Position numbers and translations under genes: made by a program. This document shows positions 16,986 to 23,560 of a stretch of 33,254 nt of DNA, piece after piece. Source of the DNA: Campylobacteraceae bacterium (GTDB lineage Bacteria; Campylobacterota; Campylobacteria; Campylobacterales; Sulfurovaceae); the NCBI GenBank assembly GCA_027024155.1, contig JALVTE010000071.1, positions 1 through 33,254 of the forward strand. Direction: 5' to 3'. Within the stretch, counting starts at the first letter, position 1; every line of letters starts with the position of its first letter. The notes below the pieces were generated by a model. That model had not been told where the DNA came from. It searched no databases and saw nothing but the letters and a program-made list of their open reading frames with translations.

Positions 16986-17903
16986 CTATTTTATCTTTAC
17001 ATCAAAGGTAATTGTCGCAATATTGCTACCTTCGATTTTGTCTATATGCACAAAAACTGTACTATCTTTTATATATCCATTATCATTATCAATTTTATCA
17101 CTTAAGCTAACGCCATTTAACTTTAAACTGTTTGGTATATATTGACTATCGCTACTAATAAGATCTTTTAAGTCAATATTTTGAATAACTTTATCTTTAT
17201 TCTCACCACCTATAGAGAGTTCTATTTTATACTCTATAGTAGAACCTGTATGTGCCTTTTTATCACCACTAATTACCTTCTTGCTCTTAATAGATTGTAA
17301 AAAATAGTCTCTAACTATATATATTCCAGTATCATTATCTTCACTTTTTCTAACAACTATATCTACACTATTAGCTCTATCTTTTTTTGTACTACCCTTT
17401 TTAGTAGATTTCGCCTCTAATATTTCATAAGCTTTCTCTTTAGCTGTTAAATTTGCATCTGGTATATCTGAAACAATAAAAAGTATTGCACTCTGGTCTG
17501 CATTTAGCTCTACTTTAGATGCAAGTTCATCCTCTTTTGAAAAGATTCCATCACCATTTTTATCTATATAAATTTTTCTATTCTCTGGTGTAAAAGCTGA
17601 TGTTTTATTGTGTTCATTAAATAAATTAATATTATCTTTACCGTTACCTTCATTTTTTAAGATAAAGGTTAAAACCCTCTGCTTTTCAGATGCTGCAACA
17701 TCTATTGCTTTATCATCTTGCCATTTTAAATTAATGTCTACTATTTGATCTACAACAAATTTATCTACATTAGAGTGTATATTATAAGTTGTTCCACCAA
17801 TATTAACATTGATAGTTGCTTTGTTATTTATCTGTTTACCTGCTAATGTACCTTTTGCAAAAAGTGCACTTAGCAATATAAAAAATATGTATATTGTCTT
17901 CAT
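16986..17903 (-). CDS. Exported DUF11-like protein, first gene of the surface locus
   Basis: Encodes 305 aa with a signal peptide ending about SALFA (residue 16). The mature start GTLAGKQINNKATINVNIGG and the following SNVDKFVVDQIVDINL match the N-terminal module of the 367-aa protein, including the VLTFILKNEGNG block that parallels its ITNYEFKNEGNE. Residues about 105-125 include DKNGDGIFSKED, which resembles a Ca-binding EF-hand-like or dockerin-like loop. The C-terminal 100 residues are a DUF11-type module (GSTIEYKIELSI, IQNIDLKDLI, YIPNSLKLNG). The 158-base AT-rich upstream gap carries the likely promoter of the whole locus. A 102-base gap with a long hairpin separates it from the next gene. 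Confidence 0.8.
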   Translation of the reverse strand: MKTIYIFFILLSALFAKGTLAGKQINNKATINVNIGGTTYNIHSNVDKFVVDQIVDINLKWQDDKAIDVAASEKQRVLTFILKNEGNGKDNINLFNEHNKTSAFTPENRKIYIDKNGDGIFSKEDELASKVELNADQSAILFIVSDIPDANLTAKEKAYEILEAKSTKKGSTKKDRANSVDIVVRKSEDNDTGIYIVRDYFLQSIKSKKVISGDKKAHTGSTIEYKIELSIGGENKDKVIQNIDLKDLISSDSQYIPNSLKLNGVSLSDKIDNDNGYIKDSTVFVHIDKIEGSNIATITFDVKIK

Positions 17904-17919
17904 TGTGTCTCTTAAATGT

Positions 17920-17951
17920 ATTATATAATTTCTTATATAATTGAAATTGTA
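17920..17951 (-). promoter_or_regulatory. Candidate promoter region of the surface-protein operon
   Basis: The minus strand has a TATAAT at 17925-17920 and a TACAAT at 17951-17946 upstream of the ATG at 17903. The second leaves a more normal leader of about 35 bases. There is no clear -35 box in either case. The gap upstream is AT-rich, with T-tracts as often seen at promoters of this phylum. Confidence 0.3.
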
Positions 17952-18061
17952 GCAAATAAAAGTTATTTTATGCTAAAAATTTGGAAGTTTTAGAGAAAAA
18001 ATATAAAAAATTATGATTTTATGGATGTTTATTATATTAATAATTATGTATAAAATATGTT

Positions 18062-19204
18062 TTAAATCTTTTTGGCAAGAAATTTAATAGCACTCATTGC
18101 GATTAAAATTTCTAAAATAGCGGCTAAAATTAGAGAATTATAGTTTAAAAATGTTATATATTTCATATTATAACCAATAGTTGCCACAGCTACAACTAAA
18201 GTTAGTGGCATAGAAAGAGAGAGTGCCATAAGAATAATATCTCTATCTTTCATAAACTCTTTTAACATAAAGCCCGGGAATATTTTTATTGCTATCGATA
18301 TTAAAGTAATCATAACAGCATCTCTAAAGACACCATCTAAAAATAGTGCATTTATATCAAAAGTTGTACCGACATGAATAAAAAATAGCGGTACTAAAAG
18401 TCCAAAGCCAAAACTAGACATTTTCTCTTCTAGCTCAACTTTATGATGGAAAAAAGCACTAATAGCAACGCCAGCTATAAATGCTCCAAGAGCTAACTCT
18501 AAATGCAATCTAATCATAACAACTATCAGCAAGAAAAACAGAGCCATACTCAGCCTAATATCTTGCTCACTATCACTATCTGTTGGCATTAAATCCTCTT
18601 TTATCTCTGGCATATACCAAAATAGCAAATCTAAAGCTTTATAGAGTAGATATATTAAAAAAATAAAACCAAAAAGTATAGAGAGTTTTTCTAATAATTC
18701 AACACTAAAGCCAACTTCGCTAGCAGCATCTAAAACAGTAAGTGTAATAATACTTGCTATTTCACCTATTACACCCACTATAAAGGCATACTCTATCCAA
18801 ACTCTATCTTTACCATAAATTTTAGAGAGAGAAGCTAAAAGTCCTATAGAGATAAGAGGTATAGATATAATATATATAATATTAAAACCAAGCATATAAC
18901 ATATAAAAACTGATAATATACCTAATATTCCAACATACAATGTACCTTTTTTAATTAAAGATATAGGAGCAGTTATTAACTTTTTTAAATTCACTTCTAA
19001 GCCAGCAAGAAACATTAAATACAAAAAGCCAACCTCTGCTATTAAATCAAAATATTCATTTTTATGGATCACTTCAACACTTGCTAAAATAGAACCTAAT
19101 ACAATCTCTACAACTGGAATTGGAAGGCGCACAATTTTAGATACAGTTGGCGAAAGCCATAATATTAAAGATAGAGTTAAAATTAAATAAATATCACTAT
19201 GCAT
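18062..19204 (-). CDS. Cation:proton antiporter, CPA2 (Kef/NapA-like) membrane domain
   Basis: Encodes 380 aa, almost entirely hydrophobic, with about 11-13 membrane segments. Sequence features such as LPIPVVEIVLGSILA near the N-terminus, FLYLMFLAGLEVN, and LALGAFIAGVAISAFFHHKVELEEK followed by GLLVPLFFIHVGT are hallmarks of the Na+/H+ exchanger domain (PF00999). There is no C-terminal TrkA-N/RCK domain, so it is an antiporter core only and is not a full KefB/KefC. The transported ion cannot be read from sequence. Its ATG lies inside the last codons of bioB (8-base overlap), suggesting translational coupling in the yfcE-like/bioB/antiporter operon. Confidence 0.85.
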   Translation of the reverse strand: MHSDIYLILTLSLILWLSPTVSKIVRLPIPVVEIVLGSILASVEVIHKNEYFDLIAEVGFLYLMFLAGLEVNLKKLITAPISLIKKGTLYVGILGILSVFICYMLGFNIIYIISIPLISIGLLASLSKIYGKDRVWIEYAFIVGVIGEIASIITLTVLDAASEVGFSVELLEKLSILFGFIFLIYLLYKALDLLFWYMPEIKEDLMPTDSDSEQDIRLSMALFFLLIVVMIRLHLELALGAFIAGVAISAFFHHKVELEEKMSSFGFGLLVPLFFIHVGTTFDINALFLDGVFRDAVMITLISIAIKIFPGFMLKEFMKDRDIILMALSLSMPLTLVVAVATIGYNMKYITFLNYNSLILAAILEILIAMSAIKFLAKKI

Positions 19205-20045
19205 TGCAATTTGTGGCTACCTCTAGCCCCATCTCCTCTAGTCTATCTCTATCTAATTTTGGCTCTAAGCCCTTTACAGTTAGGTAATTGCCTATCACTA
19301 TAGCATTTGCCCCTGCTTTAAACATCTCTAATTCCGCTTTGCTAGTTGTGAACATCTGTTCTCTTCCACCTGCTACCATAATACGTGCATTTGGCAATTT
19401 TTCTCTAACACTTTTTATAATCTCTATTGCCTCTTGATACTCTATATTTCTACTTTTCAGAGGCAAAGAGTCGTTAGGAATAAAAAAGTTTAAAGGTACC
19501 GATTCTGGATTCAGAGAGACTATAGAGTCTATTAGACTTACTCTATCTTCTACACTCTCACCCATTCCAAAAATCCCGCCAACACAAGTTTTAAGCCCAG
19601 CACTTTTAGCACTCTCTATAGTCTCAAAACGCTCTTGCCAAGTGTGAGTTGTGCAAATTTTTGGATAGTACTCTTTAGAACTCTCTAAATTGTGGTTGTA
19701 GCTATCAACTCCATTTGCTTTTAAATATTTTAACTGCTCTAGCGTAGCTGTACCGTTACAAGCTATTAAGTTTAAGCCATCTATATTTTGTTTGATTGTA
19801 TGAGCAATTTTTGCTACCTCTTCGCACTTTTTATCATCTAAGCCTTTACCAGCAGTTACTAAGCAGTAGCCTATAGCACCATTTGCTTTTGCCTCTTTTG
19901 CCTCTTGTAAAATTTGCTCTATTGGCTTGAATTTATAACGCTCTATATTGGCTTTGTAGCGAACACTTTGCGTACAAAATTTACAATCTTCACTGCAATT
20001 TCCACTAAGAATATTGTTTATTGCACACAAAAATATTTTACTCAT
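19197..20045 (-). CDS. bioB: Biotin synthase
   Basis: Radical SAM enzyme that inserts sulfur into dethiobiotin in the last step of biotin synthesis. The cluster motif is CSEDCKFC near residue 20, followed by TQSVRYKANIERYKF. Further family blocks are YCLVTAGKGLDDK, YNHNLESSKEYYP, GGIFGMGES (in the form CVGGIFGMGE) and PLNFFIPN, with the late Arg segment NARIMVAGGREQMF. At about 282 aa it is shorter than the enterobacterial enzyme but, as I recall, normal for Campylobacterota. I chose the ATG at 20045, which overlaps the TGA of the upstream gene and has the RBS AAAGGAAA. A TTG one codon earlier is possible. Proximity to topA is an order I recall from Campylobacter. Confidence 0.95.
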   Translation of the reverse strand: MSKIFLCAINNILSGNCSEDCKFCTQSVRYKANIERYKFKPIEQILQEAKEAKANGAIGYCLVTAGKGLDDKKCEEVAKIAHTIKQNIDGLNLIACNGTATLEQLKYLKANGVDSYNHNLESSKEYYPKICTTHTWQERFETIESAKSAGLKTCVGGIFGMGESVEDRVSLIDSIVSLNPESVPLNFFIPNDSLPLKSRNIEYQEAIEIIKSVREKLPNARIMVAGGREQMFTTSKAELEMFKAGANAIVIGNYLTVKGLEPKLDRDRLEEMGLEVATNCNA

Positions 20046-20569
20046 CAATTTCCTTTAAATTCAAACACTTTACTATTCCACTTACTTGCGTTTGGCTCTC
20101 TATAGAAATAGTTCACTGTATAGTTTTTCTTCTCTATTTCTAAAAGCACGCACTCGGTCAAGTTTTTATTTCTAGCACAAACTTCGCCTGGGTTTAAAAA
20201 CAGAGTTTCGTTTTTGTATTCTACACTAAATTTATGCAAATGTCCAAAAAGCACAATATCACTATCTGCACTCATATAGTATGGCATGTGCATCATCTTT
20301 ATTTTTATATCTTTTATCTTTAGATAATATGGCTCTTGTGCTATTTTATACTCTCTCTCCAAACCTCTTAAAGCAATATCGTTATTTCCAAAAACCGCAG
20401 CATACGGCAAGCCACTATTTTTTAAACTGACTAAATTATCTTCTAACTCTAAATCGCCTAAATGCAGTAGATACTTTGCACCCTCATACTTTAGCTTTGC
20501 AATTACTGCTTCTTGTAAATCTGTTCTTCTGTGTGTGTCTGATAATATGCCTATTTTTATAATACTCAT
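20045..20569 (-). CDS. YfcE/MJ0936-type metallophosphoesterase
   Basis: Encodes 174 aa, about the normal length for the small calcineurin-like phosphoesterases. The metal-binding motifs are all present in order: ILSDTH (DxH), HLGDLE (GD), VFGNND (GNND) and LFGHLH (GHxH), so two metal ions should be bound. Relatives hydrolyse phosphodiesters in vitro, but the physiological substrate is unknown. It ends where bioB begins (TGATG overlap). It is the first gene of a three-gene coupled set and is preceded by repeat-filled DNA, so its promoter lies within or next to a repeat. Confidence 0.85.
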   Translation of the reverse strand: MSIIKIGILSDTHRRTDLQEAVIAKLKYEGAKYLLHLGDLELEDNLVSLKNSGLPYAAVFGNNDIALRGLEREYKIAQEPYYLKIKDIKIKMMHMPYYMSADSDIVLFGHLHKFSVEYKNETLFLNPGEVCARNKNLTECVLLEIEKKNYTVNYFYREPNASKWNSKVFEFKGN

Positions 20570-20592
20570 ATTGAACCTTTGGGGCTGTTTAT

Positions 20593-20617
20593 GGGTAGGT
20601 ACAAGACCTACCCCTAC
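20593..20617 (-). repeat. REP-like unit, family 1
   Basis: On the minus strand GTAG is followed by an 8-bp stem GGGTAGGT, loop CTTGT and ACCTACCC. A GTAG tetranucleotide just 5' of a small hairpin is the signature of REP elements mobilised by REP-associated Y1 transposases. No such transposase gene lies in this window. Confidence 0.65.
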
Positions 20618-20622
20618 AATGA

Positions 20623-20858
20623 CATTAAGTTAAGGATTCTATATCCACTTATTGGCTTTAAGTTCAAAGCCCGAAGTGATGAAAATATTTACCATCGCAG
20701 TCATTCTGAGCGGATGCGAAGAATCTAACTTAAAAAGCCGAGATAAACTATTAGCTTTACAGCCGTCTAAACTAGATTCTTCGCAAACGCTTGGAATGAC
20801 GGCGATGGTGAGCTTTAAATTTACTACAATTTATGGAAGTAAATTCCTTAACTTAATG
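20623..20858. repeat. Composite nested palindrome, copy A (outer inverted repeat)
   Basis: Outer arms are CATTAAGTTAAGGATT at 20623-20638 and its near-complement ATTCCTTAACTTAATG ending at 20858. They enclose the central element at 20691-20809. The right-hand flank (ACTACAATTTATGG, then AGTAAATTCC) recurs almost unchanged at 27167-27200, which shows that this is a repeated unit. Confidence 0.65.
20691..20809 (+). repeat. Central inverted-repeat element, copy A
   Basis: A 119-bp element. The left arm begins ACCATCGCAGTCATTCTGAG and runs to GCGAAGAATCT. The right arm begins AGATTCTTCGC and ends GACGGCGATGGT, its near-complement. Between them lies a roughly 50-base core containing AAGCCGAGATAAAC and TTAGCTTTACAGCCG. 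The same element occurs at 23373-23490 in the same orientation and at 27033-27150 inverted. Confidence 0.75.
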
Positions 20859-20885
20859 GCATTGAAGGGCACCTCTAATATACGC

Positions 20886-20952
20886 GTAGGGTCGATTTAT
20901 CGACCAATAATTTATACGAATGGCTATTTAATGGTCGGTAAACCGACCCTAC
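20886..20952. repeat. REPIN-like head-to-head pair, family 2
   Basis: GTAG at 20886-20889 is followed by stem GGTCGAT, loop TT and ATCGACC. After 27 bases an inverted unit follows, which on the minus strand reads GTAG, GGTCGGT, TT, ACCGACC. The two GTAG boxes are at the outer ends, the arrangement of a REPIN/BIME. Confidence 0.65.
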
Positions 20953-20987
20953 AGGGTTGGTAAATTTTTACTGTTGTTTAAATTTGT

Positions 20988-21012
20988 GGGTAGGCACAAG
21001 ACCTACCCTACA
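20988..21012 (-). repeat. REP-like unit, family 1, near the topA 3' end
   Basis: The minus strand reads GTAG then GGTAGGT, loop CTTGT and GCCTACC, the same loop as the unit at 20593. It lies about 25 bases after the topA stop in the transcript direction and could also act as a weak terminator or mRNA-end stabiliser. No U-tract follows. Confidence 0.55.
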
Positions 21013-21018
21013 CTCCAT

Positions 21019-21039
21019 AACTTCAAACTTTAAACTTAC
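21019..21039. repeat. Three tandem heptamers abutting the topA stop codon
   Basis: AACTTCA, AACTTTA and AACTTAC run in perfect 7-base phase. The last unit includes the topA stop (complement of 21036-21038). The same AAC-phased heptamer family is found at the 3' end of the ABC-F gene. Confidence 0.45.
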
Positions 21040-23243
21040 TTCTCTTCTTCAACCTTATAGCCACAATCTTTTTTCAGGCATTGAATTACGGTTTTGTTTT
21101 TTAACTCTTTTTTAGCAAGCATATATCCACACTCTGGGCATTTCTCTTTAAGTGGAGTTGCGTTTGTAATAAATTTACATTTTGGGTAATTCTCGCATCC
21201 GAAGAATTTACCGCGTCTTCCACTTCGCTCTAATAGTTTGCCACCACACTCTGGACAAGGTGCTTCTGCCTCTTTTGGTGGAGTAAGAGGCTTGGCATTT
21301 TTGCATTTTGGGTATGCCGAACAAGCCAAAAATTTACCACGGCGAGACTGCTTAATAACCATAGGGCTACCACATTTGTCACAAACCTCATCTGTAGTCT
21401 CTGGCTCCTCTTTTGTGCCATCTTCTTTCATATTACGGCTATATTTACATTTAGGAAAGTTAGAGCAAGATATAAACTCTCCATATCTTCCTTTTCTAAT
21501 AACAAGCTCTCCATCTTCGCAATCTGGGCACTTCTCGCCAGTTGGTATAACAACTTTTAGAGACTTTATCTCTTTTTTGCCCTTTTCGATTTTTTCAATA
21601 AATGGCTCATAAAACTCTCTTAAAACCTCTTGCCAATTCTCTTTGCCCTCTGCAATTTCATCTAGTGTTGCTTCCATTTTAGAGGTAAAGTTTGCATCTA
21701 CTATTTCATCGAAGTGTTTCTCTAAAAGCTCTGTAACTGTAAATGCAATCTCGGTTGGGTGTATTCTCTTTTTATCTATCTCTATATATGTTCTAGCTTG
21801 TAGAGTAGAAATTGTTGGTGCATATGTACTTGGTCGCCCAATCCCCTGCTTCTCTAACTCTTTAATAAGGCTTGCTTCGCTATATCTTGCCGGTGGCTCT
21901 GTTTGGTGCTCTGTTGCATCAATTTTATCTAGTTTCGCCTCTTGCCCCTCTTCTAATTTTGGCAATATAGTATCTTTATCGCTATATCCTGCAACTCTGT
22001 AGAAACCATCAAATAGCATCTTCTTACCCTGAGCTTTAAATACTGCACGGCTACCTTTAAAGAATACATTTTGCAACTCATACTTTGCATCTGCCATTTG
22101 GCACGCTAAGAAGCGGTTATAAATTAGAGTATATAGTCTTAATTCACTGCTCTCTAAATATTTCGCTGCAATCTCTGGTGTAAACTCTATATTTGTTGGA
22201 CGAATAGCTTCGTGTGCCTCTTGTGCAGCTTTAGATTTTGTAGTATATACTTTTGGCTTACTTGGCAAATATTTGTCGCCAAAATTTTTGCCTATAAACT
22301 CTCTAGCACTCTCTACTGCCTCTTTTGCAAGGTTTAAACTATCAGTTCTCATATATGTAATAACACCGCTTACACCGTTGTTTGTCTTAACACCTTCGTA
22401 AAGCTTTTGAGCAATCTGCATAGTTCTCTTTGGTGCAAAGCCGAGCTGAGTTGATGCTGCTTGCTGAAGTGTAGATGTCATAAACGGAGGTTGTGCTCTT
22501 GCAGTTTTCTTAACAGTTTCTATTGTATCAACTTTAAAGATGTCGGCTTTAGAGCTATTAACAATCTCATCTGCCATCTCTTTAGAGTTAATACTAAGTT
22601 TAGATAACTTTTTGCTATCGAAACTATAGATACTAGAGTTAATATTACCATTAAACAGTGCCTCTATAGTAAAGTAAGTTACTGGTTTAAATGCTCTAAT
22701 TTCACGCTCTCTATCTACTATAATTTTCAACGCCGAACTCTGAACACGCCCAGCACTAAGCCCACGCTGAATTTTACTAGCAAGAAGAGGTGAGAGTTTA
22801 TAACCAACAATTCTATCGAGCAATCTTCTGGTTTGCTGTGCATCTACACTGTGCATATCTACAATTCTTGGGTTATCAAGTGCCCCTTTAATTGCACTCT
22901 TAGTAATTTCGTGAAATACAATTCTAGGAAGCTCTGTAGGCTCTTTGCCAATAGCTTTTGCAATATGGTAGCCTATGGCTTCCCCTTCGCGGTCCTCATC
23001 CGTCGCGATATATATTGTCTCTGCCTCTTTTGCAAGTTTCTTTAACTCTTTAACGGTATCTTTTGACTCTTTAGAGACAACATACTTAGGTGTAAATGTA
23101 CCATTATCTATTGTTATACCAAATGCAGTTTTTGGTAAATCACGAATATGCCCTTTAGAAGCAACAACTTTATAATTTTTACCCAAAAAGTTACTAATAG
23201 TCCTAGCTTTAGCCGGTGACTCTACTATAATTAAATTTTTCAT
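21036..23243 (-). CDS. topA: DNA topoisomerase I (type IA)
   Basis: Encodes 735 aa. Relaxes negatively supercoiled DNA through a transient 5'-phosphotyrosyl link. The TOPRIM domain opens with MKNLIIVESPAKARTI and includes the DEDREGEAIGYHIA metal-binding block. The active-site tyrosine is Tyr297 in ITYMRTDS. The core RPTNIEFTPE and GIGRPSTYAPTI blocks are intact. The C-terminus carries four Cys4 zinc-ribbon repeats. The first three have the pattern CPxC/CDKC then RxGxFxxCxxYPKC, and the last is CPECGY...CLKKDCGY. The length is slightly under that of the E. coli enzyme. ATG at 23243. It appears to be transcribed alone, flanked on both sides by repeat-bearing gaps. Confidence 0.97.
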   Translation of the reverse strand: MKNLIIVESPAKARTISNFLGKNYKVVASKGHIRDLPKTAFGITIDNGTFTPKYVVSKESKDTVKELKKLAKEAETIYIATDEDREGEAIGYHIAKAIGKEPTELPRIVFHEITKSAIKGALDNPRIVDMHSVDAQQTRRLLDRIVGYKLSPLLASKIQRGLSAGRVQSSALKIIVDREREIRAFKPVTYFTIEALFNGNINSSIYSFDSKKLSKLSINSKEMADEIVNSSKADIFKVDTIETVKKTARAQPPFMTSTLQQAASTQLGFAPKRTMQIAQKLYEGVKTNNGVSGVITYMRTDSLNLAKEAVESAREFIGKNFGDKYLPSKPKVYTTKSKAAQEAHEAIRPTNIEFTPEIAAKYLESSELRLYTLIYNRFLACQMADAKYELQNVFFKGSRAVFKAQGKKMLFDGFYRVAGYSDKDTILPKLEEGQEAKLDKIDATEHQTEPPARYSEASLIKELEKQGIGRPSTYAPTISTLQARTYIEIDKKRIHPTEIAFTVTELLEKHFDEIVDANFTSKMEATLDEIAEGKENWQEVLREFYEPFIEKIEKGKKEIKSLKVVIPTGEKCPDCEDGELVIRKGRYGEFISCSNFPKCKYSRNMKEDGTKEEPETTDEVCDKCGSPMVIKQSRRGKFLACSAYPKCKNAKPLTPPKEAEAPCPECGGKLLERSGRRGKFFGCENYPKCKFITNATPLKEKCPECGYMLAKKELKNKTVIQCLKKDCGYKVEEEK

Positions 23244-23555
23244 ATCTTTCCTAAACTTATTAGACTTGTTGGAATTTTAACACAATTTTTTAAATATATA
23301 CTGCTTAGATGTTAAAAAAGCTCTTTTAAGATACTTTCATTTTCATAAATTTAAGAGTTCCTCTAAAAATACACCATTGCAGTCATTCTAAGCGAATGCG
23401 AAGAATCTAACTCAAAAAGCCGAGATAAACCCTTAGCTTTACAGCCGTTTAAACTAGATTCTTCGCATCCGCTCAGATGACGGCGATGGCAACTCAAAAC
23501 TCCAAACTCCAAACTTCAAACTCCAAACTATCAACCATCAACCATTAACTATCAA
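23244..23555. other. Intergenic region between the ABC-F gene and topA
   Basis: A 312-base gap. The part next to topA is AT-rich and should hold its promoter. The middle holds central repeat copy B, and the end next to the ABC-F gene is a heptamer array. No open frame with coding character was seen. Confidence 0.75.
23373..23490 (+). repeat. Central inverted-repeat element, copy B
   Basis: Same architecture and orientation as copy A: ACCATTGCAGTCATTCTAAG at the left, GCGAAGAATCT, the AAGCCGAGATAAAC core, AGATTCTTCGC, then GACGGCGATGGC. Unlike the other two copies it has no CATTAAGTTAAGG outer arms, so it is the bare central unit. Confidence 0.75.
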
Positions 23556-23560
23556 CTAAT
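23491..23560. repeat. Ten-unit degenerate heptamer array at the 3' end of the ABC-F gene
   Basis: Ten consecutive 7-base units all begin AAC: AACTCAA, AACTCCA, AACTCCA, AACTTCA, AACTCCA, AACTATC, AACCATC, AACCATT, AACTATC, AACTAAT. The array starts right after central element copy B and runs into the ABC-F stop codon (complement of 23556-23558). Confidence 0.7.

Larger units (their letters stand above)
20570..21035. other. Repeat-filled intergenic region between the phosphoesterase and topA
   Basis: These 466 bases hold a REP-like hairpin, one roughly 118-bp central inverted-repeat element within a longer outer inverted repeat, a REPIN-like pair, a second REP-like hairpin, and a short heptamer run ending at the topA stop codon. 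Open frames here follow the repeats and show no coding character. Each part is listed separately. Confidence 0.8.

Noticed and set aside
8383..17903. Interpretation as a classical chaperone-usher or type IV pilus locus
   Set aside because: There is no PapD-like chaperone, no prepilin peptidase cleavage motif and no pilus ATPase. The modules are DUF11/SdrD-like instead.
20652..20963. 103-codon open frame in the repeat-filled gap
   Set aside because: It is made entirely of the central inverted repeat and REP units, and its copies elsewhere are not open in the same way.
23491..23560. CRISPR-like array
   Set aside because: The units are 7 bases long and contiguous with no spacers, and no cas gene is present.
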